Below are positions 56,044 to 64,000 of a stretch of 64,000 bases of DNA, piece after piece (position 1 is the stretch's first letter; every line of letters begins with the position of its first letter). Both the position numbers and the translations under genes were made by a program. The stretch is from Globodera rostochiensis. Taxonomy: Eukaryota; Nematoda; Chromadorea; Rhabditida; Heteroderidae. The stretch spans positions 2,781,856-2,845,855 of the forward strand of contig JAEVLN010000007.1 of assembly GCA_018350325.1 (NCBI GenBank), in the 5' to 3' direction. The notes beneath the pieces are model-generated. The model was not told the origin of the DNA and did not search any database. It worked only from the letters and a program-made list of their open reading frames with translations.

Positions 56044-56938
56044 AATAATAGTCCGACAGCAACTTAGCGAGTGCTTGTTGGCTATTTCTTCCAACGTCAA
56101 CCAAATCCCCGCTATCGAAGCCCTACCTGACGAATCCTCTTCTCTCGATTCCATATGCCTGGCAGCCGAAAGACTGTCAAGAAAGCTAAATCAGGCACAA
56201 ACTCTACTGCAAAATTGGACCGTGATCTTCAAGGAGATAAGAGAAGAGGAAATGGATTTATTCTCAGGATTTGTGGTTGATAATGAGACCCCGGGCGAAG
56301 TGATGTCCGAGGGATCAGACGTTCAGACTAGGTTAGACTTAAAAATTGACCGAATCCGGGCCCGGGCCAATCAATCAACCCCCAATGGAGCCCATCCAAA
56401 CAACCATGCCCGCCCATTGGTCAACCTCCCGGCACTTCAGCTCCCGGATTTCGATGGGCATGAGGAAAATTGGCCATCCTTTTGGGCCGCTTTTTCCCAT
56501 ACAATCCACGACAATTCAGCCTAAACAGGCGCCCAAAAGCTCACTTATTTGGTCGGTCGCCTACGAGGCAACTCGCGAGCCTTAATCGATGGCTTCGCTC
56601 TGACCGATCACAACTACCCCATCGTTATTGATCTTTTAAAGAGCCGCTTCGGCGATGACCAAAAAAGGGCAGACCGACTTAGGAGCGAACTTTTCCACTT
56701 AGCTAAACCCTCAGGGCACTCAAATTCACTGAGATTTTTTCTGAAAATGTTGACCGTATTTGTAGACAATTAGAGAGTTTGGGCAATAATTTAGATGACA
56801 ACCCTTTTTTGACTGTAGCAATAAAAGAGAAATTGCCCACGGAGGTTAAGGCTCAACTATATGATAAGGAAATGGAGGATGGAACTCCCTGGTCCTCTAA
56901 ACAATGGAGGGAGCGATTGGTACGGGTTGTTTGCCTTA

Positions 56939-58074
56939 CAAAGGAAGGTATTCGAGTGTCCGTGGCATTTCGGAATGAAACTTGGTGGCCATATAGAATA
57001 CCCCTGGGTTTTTAAGAAATATGATATCCATTTTTGCGAAATGAGCCAGAGTGCCGAGATACGGCGTGCCAAAGTTTAAGTTCTGTGCATAAATATTTTA
57101 TTTAATACACTTGTTTTGTTGGCGTCGATGGCGCAGTGACTGTGCTCTTGGTTCGCTTTTTGCCCCCGCAGGTTCAAATCCCGCCGCTCCAAATATTTTA
57201 TTTTTTTAATTTATGCATAATTTGGCCAGGGAAGCGATTCCATTTGCACATTTCTTCTCCTCCATTGATTTTTTAAAAATGAGTATAAACCCTTTAAATA
57301 TTATAATGGAACGACTTCAAACCCCCGGAAGGAATCAGCTTACAAGTCCAACAAATTCCCAAACACGCAACGGGCATCTGCCAACCACTTGATGTTTATG
57401 TTTTTCGGTACGGTTAGGGCATGGCATGCATATTGTCGAAGTTTTAGCATGTGGAAAGAGGTTACGCGCAGAATAACCCAGTTCGTACTTGTGTACGATA
57501 TTGATGTAAACCTCCATGCTCGAGACAACATCATCAAACTGCAATCGTTAATTCACAATCAATTTATGGCAAATCGCTTTAATGGGTGGTTAAATTACGC
57601 TTGGCGCAAGGCCGGCTACTACGGAGCCGAACCTCTCCCAGCTTTCTGCCACCCGGTGAAATATTGTTTTGATGTGCCAAATGAAATAACATGCCAAAAA
57701 ATGTCTTGCGAGAATATAATTTTATTGCGTTGCGCCTATTGCGAACTGCACTTATGCTTCAAACATTTTTTTGAAGACTATCATTTGTGTGAAAATGCAT
57801 AAATTAAAAAAATAAAATATTTGGAGCGGCGGGATTTGAACCTGCGGGGACAAAAAGCGAACCAAGAGCACAGTCACTGCGCCATCGACGCCAACAAAAC
57901 AAGTGTATTAAATAAAATATTTATGCACAGAACTTAAACTTTGGCACGCCGTATCTCGGCACTCTGGCTCATTTCGCAAAAATGGATATCATATTTCTTA
58001 AAAACCCAGGGGTATTCTATATGGCCACCAAGTTTCATTCCGAAATGCCACGGACACTCGAATACCTTCCTTTG
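56939..58074 (+). mobile_element. 1136-bp inverted-repeat element with tRNA-like arms (copy 2)
   Basis: Same site, orientation and TTA flanks (56936-56938 and 58075-58077) as copy 1, one base longer in the right arm. It was most likely copied together with the host retroelement rather than inserted independently. Confidence 0.8.
57389..57802 (+). CDS. 137-aa Cys/His-rich protein of the inverted-repeat element (copy 2)
   Basis: Identical in translation to the frame at 53074. Antisense frames of 65-69 codons over its 5' part are shadows. The uninterrupted frame in both copies is compatible with recent duplication and so does not by itself prove selection. Confidence 0.6.
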   Translation: MMFMFFGTVRAWHAYCRSFSMWKEVTRRITQFVLVYDIDVNLHARDNIIKLQSLIHNQFMANRFNGWLNYAWRKAGYYGAEPLPAFCHPVKYCFDVPNEITCQKMSCENIILLRCAYCELHLCFKHFFEDYHLCENA

Positions 58075-58208
58075 TTAGGGAGGCCATTCATGCCCCTTGG
58101 GACATTAGCGCAGGCCAAACTCACCCGCAACTCACTAAGCCTCCTCCACGCCAAATTGAGCCGATCAAACGCGCTTTTCCGGTAATAGCCGAGCCAAGGA
58201 AAGGCATT

Positions 58209-59474
58209 TTGAAAAATTGCTCATTGTGCTTACGGGAGGGACACCAGCCCTTCAATTGCATGGTGTATCGGACCACGGAACAACGCATAACCCGTCTCAC
58301 CGAGCAAGGCCGGTGTTTGATCTGTGCGCGTGAAGGACACCGTCGGGACACCTGCTCCTCGACGGTTCTTTGTTTCCGTTGCGGAGGGAACCATCATGTG
58401 TGGATTTGCCCCGAACAAAATAAAGTCCCTATCAAGGGAAGCAACTCAATTCCGTTGGGCCGACGGATACCTGTGGTAGGGGGTCACAACGGAGAAAGAC
58501 CTAATTCTCGCGTGTCCAACCCGGTTGTGTCTCCCAGCGAGGAATCAATAACCACTCGAATCGTCTCCGCAGTGACCAGAAATGACACTTTTGACTCCTT
58601 TTCTGAGCAAATCCCCGAGGGGCAACCTCAACCGACCGCTTATTTGATGGTCAAAGAAATAAAGGTTTTTAATAATAATGGGCCAATCCCTGTTCCTGTG
58701 TCGATATTTTTTGACCCCGGGTCTCAGCCTGATTTTATTGCGTCCGACCTGGTTTCCCTCATCAATCCAAAATTGATAAAACACGAGAAAATGGCTGTCA
58801 GAGGATTCTCAGGAAACGCCCCAGCTGAAACATTGCAATTTGACTCTCCCCGGTTTTCAGTCCGCCTAAAAAGGAGGGACGGTGGATGGGAGACAGTCGA
58901 ATTAAACCAAACTAATGAAATAGTCCCTCCGATTGAATTCATTAAAGAAATATGTTGGAATCAGTCCGAACTGACCAAAATTGGAAGATCCGTTAAAAGG
59001 CCACAGATCTTATTGGGAGTAAAACAGTTTTGGAAATTCTTCTTAGGCAAAAGGGAGATATTACCGAGTTTGTTCCAAATTGACACCGTTTTTGGCCCGG
59101 TTTATGGAGGGCAATTGACCCAATTTTCACCCTCACCGGTCATCCCTACCACTCACTCTCCATTGGTTTGTAACGTCATAGTTGCAGCGCCAAAACCGGA
59201 AGAGCTGATCAAGAAATTGTGGAGTTTAGAATCGATCGGGATTCGAGACCCTCTAGACCCCCATGATGACGAATTGGCTTTAGACTTATTTAAGGACTCA
59301 GTTACATTTAGAGAAGGGAGATACGAAGTTGGGTGGCCTTGGCGCCCAGGGGGAAAGGACCGGTTGCCTAACAACTTTTCTCTAGTCTTTTCACGCTTGT
59401 CTGGTTTATCGGTTAAGTTACGGACCCACCCCGAATTTAGGAAAGGTATCAAGCCACTATCTCGGAGCAGTTAA
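58209..59474 (+). CDS. Retroelement zinc-knuckle, protease and RT N-terminal frame, 421 aa (copy B)
   Basis: Three zinc knuckles near the N terminus (CSLCLREGHQPFNC, CLICAREGHRRDTC, CFRCGGNHHVWIC), a protease region around residue 170 with FFDPGSQPDFI, and a Pao-type RT N-terminal region near 330-410 (LWSLESIGIRDPLDP, then GRYEVGWPW). In place of the Asp-Ser/Thr-Gly of aspartic proteases there is Asp-Pro-Gly, the same in all copies seen, so protease activity is doubtful. The frame here is open where copies A and C have a TAA between knuckles and protease. It ends just after the first RT block, so no polymerase can be made. Confidence 0.75.
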   Translation: MKNCSLCLREGHQPFNCMVYRTTEQRITRLTEQGRCLICAREGHRRDTCSSTVLCFRCGGNHHVWICPEQNKVPIKGSNSIPLGRRIPVVGGHNGERPNSRVSNPVVSPSEESITTRIVSAVTRNDTFDSFSEQIPEGQPQPTAYLMVKEIKVFNNNGPIPVPVSIFFDPGSQPDFIASDLVSLINPKLIKHEKMAVRGFSGNAPAETLQFDSPRFSVRLKRRDGGWETVELNQTNEIVPPIEFIKEICWNQSELTKIGRSVKRPQILLGVKQFWKFFLGKREILPSLFQIDTVFGPVYGGQLTQFSPSPVIPTTHSPLVCNVIVAAPKPEELIKKLWSLESIGIRDPLDPHDDELALDLFKDSVTFREGRYEVGWPWRPGGKDRLPNNFSLVFSRLSGLSVKLRTHPEFRKGIKPLSRSS

Positions 59475-59839
59475 GAGGTGGAGTCATCGAGCCGGCGGCT
59501 CGCACATGGGCATTCGAACATTTTATACCTCATCATGCCGTCATAAACCCCAAGAAATGGGGACCCTTCCTTTGGGGATGATCAAAAATTTTTATGTTGA
59601 CAATTTGTTAATCTGCAGCGAGACGGCGAGTGAAGTTGCCGCCGCTATTCAGACTGCTTGACAGACGATGTCCATTGCTGGCATGAACCTTTGGGAATTC
59701 GTTTCTGCTGACCCGACGGTTCTGAAAGATCTCCCTCCCAAAACAGTATTGGTGGGCGAATCTCAGAAAGTCTTGGGGATCTGTTGGAGCTTACCGAAGG
59801 ACCAACTTATATTTGAATTACCTAACCCATCAGATTTTC

Positions 59840-60356
59840 CTAGCACTCGGACTGGCCCGTCTGTTGCCCTGCCCAGGCCTCGCCCCGCTCAAGCCCGTAT
59901 AAAAAAAGAATGTGCCAAGGACCCGCTCTCACTTTTTCCACATTTGCAACGGCAAAAACGACTCTCAACAAACCACCGAACCGAACCACTTTCTGACTCA
60001 ACCTTTTCCCCAAACCACCGATCGGAACCACCCTTTTGACTCAACCTTTTCCATAACCGCACCGATCATTTCGGACTCGACGTTTCCAATAAAGCATTTC
60101 ATTGGTTCCATATTTTCCCATTCATTTGGCTTATTCGTCGACCCGAGCTTGGGAAATTACCGACGCCGAGTTTGGGAAATTACCAACCACGAGTTTTGGG
60201 AAATTACCGACTCCGAGCTTGGGAAATTACCGACTCCGAGTTTGGGAAATAAACTACGTGACCTTTTTAGCCACAGGGATTAAGAGTCTGGTGCTCTATT
60301 TTTATTTTGAGGGGCTACAACCTTAATTGGGCTAAAATCAAATTCTTTAATCAAAA
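59840..60356 (+). repeat. LTR-like spacer between retroelement copies B and C
   Basis: Second copy of the 55520-56043 unit, with the same 28-bp internal repeats and AATAAAG. Confidence 0.55.
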
Positions 60357-61826
60357 ATGAGTTCAATAATAGTCCGACAGCAACTTAGCGAGTGCTTGTT
60401 GGCTATTTCTTCCGACGTCAACCAAATCCCCGCTATCGAAGCCCTACCTGACGAATCCTCTTCTCTCGATCCCATATGCCTGACAGCCGAGAGACTGTCA
60501 AGAAAGCTAAATCAGGCACAAACTCTACTGCAAAATTGGACCGTGATCTTATCTAATCCGGTCAAGGAGATAAGAGAAGAGGAAATTGATTTATTCTCAG
60601 GATTTGTGGTTGATAATGAGACCCCGAGCGAAGTGATGTCCAAGGGATCAGACGTTCAGACTAGGTTAGACTTAAAAATTGACCGAATCCGGGCCCGGGC
60701 CAATCAATCAACCCCCAATGGAGCCCATCCAAACAACCATGCCCGTCCATTGGTCAACCTCCCGGCACTTCAGCTCCCGGATTTCGACGGGCATGAGGAA
60801 AATTGGCCATCCTTTTGGGCCGCTTTTTCCCATACGATCCACGACAATTCAGCCTTAACAGGCGCCCAAAAGCTCACTTATTTGGTCGGTCGCCTACGAG
60901 GCAACTCGCGAGCCTTAATCGATGGCTTCGCTCTGACCGATCACAACTACCCCATTGTCATCGATCTTTTAAAGAGCCGCTTCGGTGATGACCAAAAAAG
61001 GGCAGACCGACTTAGGAGCGAACTTTTCCACTTAGCTAAACCCTCGGGGCACTCAAATTCACTGAGAATTTTTTCTGAAAATGTTGACCGTATTTGTAGA
61101 CAATTAGAGAGTTTGGGCAATAATTTAGATGACAACCCTTTTTTGACTGTAGCCATAAAAGAGAAATTGCCCACGGAGGTTAAGGCTCAACTATATGATA
61201 AGGAAATGGAGGATGGAACTCCCTGGTCCTCTAAACAATGGAGGGAGCGATTGGTACGGGTTGTTTGCCTTAGGGAGGCCATTCATGCCCCTTGGGACAT
61301 TAGCGCAGGCCAAACTCACCCGCAACTCACTAAGCCCCCTCCACGCCAAATTGAGCCGATCAAACGCGCTTTTCCGGTAATAGCCGAGCCAAGGAAAGGC
61401 ATTTTGAAAAATTGCTCATTGTGCTTACGGGAGGGACACCAGCCCTTCAATTGCATGGTGTATCGGTCCACGGAACAACGCATAACCCGTCTCACCGAGC
61501 AAGGCCGGTGTTTGATCTGTGCGCGTGAAGGACACCGTCGGGACACCTGCTCCTCGACGGTTCTTTGTTTCCGTTGCGGAGGGAACCATCATGTGTGGAT
61601 TTGCCCCGAACAAAATAAAGTCCCTATCAAGGGAAGCAACTCAATTCCGTTGGGCCGACGGATACCTGTGGTAGGGGGTCACAACGGAGAAAGACCTAAT
61701 TCTCGCGTGTCCAACCCGGTTGTGTCTCCCAGCGAGGAATCAATAACAACTCGAATCGTCTCCGCAGTGTCCAGAAATGACACTTTTGAGTCCTTTTCTG
61801 AGCAAATCCCCGAGAAGCAAACTTAA
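60357..61826 (+). CDS. BEL/Pao-type Gag, 489 aa, uninterrupted (copy C)
   Basis: The frame opens at ATG 60357 and runs to TAA 61826. The middle part (residues about 130-290) matches the gag region of Pao-type elements: LPALQLPDFDGHEENWPSFW, LTGAQKLTYLVGRLRGNSRA and VIDLLKSRFGDD. Residues about 345-415 hold the three zinc knuckles. The frame crosses GCCTTAGGG intact, where copies A and B carry the 1.1-kb insert, so it shows the empty site. The stop at 61824-61826 is shared with copy A. Gag binds nucleic acid and forms particles in this class. Confidence 0.8.
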   Translation: MSSIIVRQQLSECLLAISSDVNQIPAIEALPDESSSLDPICLTAERLSRKLNQAQTLLQNWTVILSNPVKEIREEEIDLFSGFVVDNETPSEVMSKGSDVQTRLDLKIDRIRARANQSTPNGAHPNNHARPLVNLPALQLPDFDGHEENWPSFWAAFSHTIHDNSALTGAQKLTYLVGRLRGNSRALIDGFALTDHNYPIVIDLLKSRFGDDQKRADRLRSELFHLAKPSGHSNSLRIFSENVDRICRQLESLGNNLDDNPFLTVAIKEKLPTEVKAQLYDKEMEDGTPWSSKQWRERLVRVVCLREAIHAPWDISAGQTHPQLTKPPPRQIEPIKRAFPVIAEPRKGILKNCSLCLREGHQPFNCMVYRSTEQRITRLTEQGRCLICAREGHRRDTCSSTVLCFRCGGNHHVWICPEQNKVPIKGSNSIPLGRRIPVVGGHNGERPNSRVSNPVVSPSEESITTRIVSAVSRNDTFESFSEQIPEKQT

Positions 61827-61838
61827 CCGACCGCTTAT

Positions 61839-62200
61839 TTGATGGTCAAAGAAATAAAGGTTTTTAATAATAATGGACCAATCCCTGTTCCTGTGTCGAT
61901 ATTTTTTGACCCCGGATCTCAGCCTGATTTTATTGCGCCCGACCTGGTTTCCCTCATCAATCCAAAATTGATAAAACACAAGAATGGCTGTCAGAGGATT
62001 CTCAGGAAACGCCCCAACTGAAACATTGGAATTTGACTCTCCCCGGTTTTCAGTCCGCCTAAAAAGGAGGGACGGTGGATGGGAGACAGTTGAACTAAAC
62101 CAAACTAATGAAATTGTCCCTCCGATTGAATTTATTAAAGAAATATGTTGGAATCAGTCCGAACTGACCAAAATTGGGATATCCGTTAAAAGGCCACACG
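61839..62200 (+). pseudogene. Retroelement protease fragment (copy C)
   Basis: Continues after the stop with the Asp-Pro-Gly protease region and NEIVPPIEFIKEICWNQSEL, with a one-base deletion near 61982. It is cut off at about 62200, where the secreted-peptide upstream segment begins. Confidence 0.7.
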
Positions 62201-62239
62201 AGAATCACAAGGATTTATTCTCGCACTTTCGTTTTCGAC

Positions 62240-62733
62240 AGACATTAGAAAAAGCTTCTGTTGGATGGGTCCTTTATATTTTTATAAAATGTGCCACGAA
62301 AATAGAAATTTAGAGGATGCCCAAAAGTTCCACGTCAGCTTACCCGCTTAAAGCAGCTCCTGTGCAAAGTGCAATTCAGATTTATCGACCAATATCTCTG
62401 CGTCTGTGGCCATATACTCTGCCTAGGGGCGCTTTTTCCATACAATACATTAGCCATGATGCTTCAAACCCCCCCCCCCCCCCCAAAAATTGACATAAAT
62501 ATGGGGCCCCAAATGCCGCGCGACCATTTTTGGCATATATCTTTTGTTGGAGTAAGGCAATGTATATGTAAAAAAAGCCATTTATGCCAACGCATTCTCT
62601 CGCGTCCCCTCCACTCTCTTCGTTGACAATGCTATTTTGAAACAAAGGCACTTCTACGCCTGCGATTAAAGGCATATAAAAGCGGTGGCATGCAGCAGAA
62701 AGCCATCATTCAAAAAGATTTTATTGACTCAAA
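62240..62733 (+). repeat. Upstream segment of the secreted-BTB cassette
   Basis: Direct copy of 30720-31190. It contains a C-run (62470-62484), ACTCTCTTCGTTGACAATGC and a TATAAAAG box at 62673. Confidence 0.65.
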
Positions 62734-63420
62734 ATGTCCACCTTTCTCTTCTTGGCCGCAATTTGCTTGTTTGTGGCCGCTTCCATTCTGCTGGAGACGG
62801 GTCAGAAAAATTAGTTTTAAATTAAAAATTTGGCGCAATATTTCATCACTTTTCAGTGTGTGTGGTGACTATTAAATAAATCGAAATATTTTAACTTAAG
62901 TAGAGAATTCAGATGCATCGCCAAAAAACAAAAAACTCAAAAAAGGATCATCCAGTTCTGGCAAAGCTCAATCAACCCCAGGTAACAGTGCAAAATAGTT
63001 TAATTATTTATTTTTTTTTCAAATTAATTACCTATAGGAAAAGGAACATCAATTATTCGCCTTAAAATTTATTTAGCTACGATTATAAATAACAAATTTT
63101 GTAAAGTGCCAAAAGCAAACTCTTCGGCGGGGGGCATAAAGCATTTGCTGCCGGCAATGTCCGAGTGCACTCTCTCGTGGACGACCGATAGTGCGGACGT
63201 TCACTTTTTGGTGGGAGACGAAAAAGAGGCGAGTTTTGGGAATAGATTAAATAATTTTGGATTTATTTATGCTCAAATTCTTTTTTCTTAATTTTTTTGT
63301 TTGTTTGAATTTGAAGCCTCTGCCGGCACATAAAGCGATTCTGGTGAAAGCATCCAATGTTTTTGAGTGAATGTTCCGTTTTGACGAGGCAAATGCAAAG
63401 GCCGCCGCCGCTGGGACCGG
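62734..63420 (+). pseudogene. Signal peptide-BTB gene, truncated by a stop
   Basis: Exons 62734-62800 (MSTFLFLAAICLFVAASILL, signal peptide), 62904-62981 (ENSDASPKNKKLKKGSSSSG) and 63038-63228 join in phase 1. Exon 3 is open and runs in frame into the BTB N terminus ([26 protein letters not shown]), ending at the same GC donor as the other BTB genes. Where the other copies have ATG, this one has GTG at 63106, so the signal-peptide ATG is the only start. The next exon (63317) has TGA at 63368 inside FEAMFRFD, and the gene then dissolves into a dispersed repeat at 63500. So it is dead here, but it shows a secreted BTB layout. The fragment at 1-298 shows the same exon order. Confidence 0.65.
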
Positions 63421-63494
63421 TGCGTAAAATTAGTTAAAATTTTTTAAACAATTTTTAGGCTCTTCGGAAGAGATTACGCCCGTGAAGGTGACCG

Positions 63495-63870
63495 GCGTTT
63501 TGCTTTTATAAATTTTCAACATTTTTGAACCGTTCAAACCTTTTTTCTTTTATTCTCATACCCTGATCGTTGTTCTCATATTGCTATACCAATTTTCATG
63601 TTACTTTATTCTCATAGCAGGCCATTCATTTCACATAATTCGGATAAAAGTTTCTCAAAATTCTGACTTCTCATGTTTTTTTACTCTCTTGCCGATGTTT
63701 AATTTACATATTTGTAATAATTTTTATCATATTTTTCACCCTTCTAATATGTACTTATGACTCTTGATGTTATTTTTCGTTGTTTTTATCAAGTTATACA
63801 TTTGTCCTTATTTTCAAATCCATTCAATAAAGATGGCATGATGCCAAAAGAAATGAGTTTAGGGCGCGCC
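63495..63870 (+). repeat. Third copy of the 32.7-33.5 kb dispersed repeat
   Basis: Matches 32738-33105 with small changes, ending GGCATGATGCCAAAAGAA. It interrupts the BTB exon after GTGAAGGTGACCGGCG. Confidence 0.75.
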
Positions 63871-64000
63871 AACAAAATACCCACTCAGCCAAAAATCACA
63901 AAAACAAATTAACGACATTGTGCTTTCTGATTTAATTTAATTTATTAAAATACTCAGGCTTCTCATGTTTTTGGGCATTCGTTTGGCTTTGAAGTGCGCA
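63871..64000. other. No feature seen
   Basis: AT-rich tail of the window; nothing supported. Confidence 0.4.

Larger units (their letters stand above)
56044..59835 (+). pseudogene. BEL/Pao-type retroelement copy B (gag part broken, interrupted)
   Basis: The gag start codon is ATA instead of ATG. One base is missing at 56522 (stop after HDNSA), four codons are missing near 56227 relative to copy C, and the inverted-repeat element splits gag at 56936. Downstream, 58209-59474 is open. RT C-terminal debris (YVDN, MSIAGMNL) lies at 59585-59830 with a stop at 59659. Integrase and RNase H are absent. Confidence 0.75.

Noticed and set aside
63106..63291. Separate BTB gene starting at GTG
   Set aside because: A nematode nuclear gene would not normally start at GTG, and the frame continues upstream into the signal-peptide exons.

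Overview
The window looks like nuclear DNA of a plant-parasitic cyst nematode (Globodera-like Heteroderinae). The reasons are: several SPRY-domain exon sets of the RanBPM/SPRYSEC type; a coiled-coil 5' half of the kind found in front of those SPRY domains; BTB/POZ genes of the expanded cyst-nematode type; fragments of the large F-box-linked family carrying the SVIEFL and FVNSTDP blocks; short AT-rich introns, some with GC donors; and very dense repeats. No bacterial features (operons, ribosome binding sites) are seen. The species call is inference from remembered family resemblance; no search was possible.

Layout. 1-3 kb: broken BTB and SPRY fragments and a nearly complete SPRY gene. 3.9-6.9 kb: BTB-BACK-SPRY copy 1, broken by frameshifts and a pogo-type transposon. 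8.2-8.8 kb: a four-exon gene for a predicted 133-aa secreted protein. 8.8-13.3 kb: repeats, a satellite, and a mariner relic carrying a nested hAT element. 13.3-14.0 kb: coiled-coil half of an SPRYSEC-like gene. 14.6-24.6 kb: a nest of inverted repeats, including a 2.3-kb palindrome centred on a 10-N gap and a 58-bp minisatellite. 24.6-26.1 kb: a 46-bp minisatellite. 28.8-29.6 kb: a five-exon Cys-rich secreted protein. 31.2-31.5 kb: a 46-aa secreted peptide. 32.0-34.5 kb: a broken Ser/Gln-rich gene and an F-box-family gene. 36.1-39.8 kb (minus) and 48.1-50.5 kb (plus): two BTB-BACK-SPRY genes head to head, the second fully open over 11 exons (469 aa), with a 4.5-kb palindrome between them. 52.3-62.2 kb: three tandem copies of a decayed BEL/Pao-type retroelement, two of them carrying a 1.1-kb inverted-repeat element with tRNA-like arms. 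62.7-63.5 kb: a signal-peptide exon pair spliced in frame onto a BTB exon.

How it fits together. BTB-BACK proteins usually act as CUL3 adaptors and SPRY domains bind proteins, so the fusion could be a ubiquitin-ligase adaptor with an SPRY recognition end. The signal-peptide-BTB cassette suggests that some relatives are exported. Repeated inverted duplication and transposon insertion have multiplied and broken these genes, as expected in a fast-evolving effector-type region. The most unusual items are the BTB-SPRY fusion with its conserved odd splice sites, the secreted BTB cassette, the tRNA-armed inverted-repeat element, and a dispersed GC-rich hairpin with a compensatory base change.
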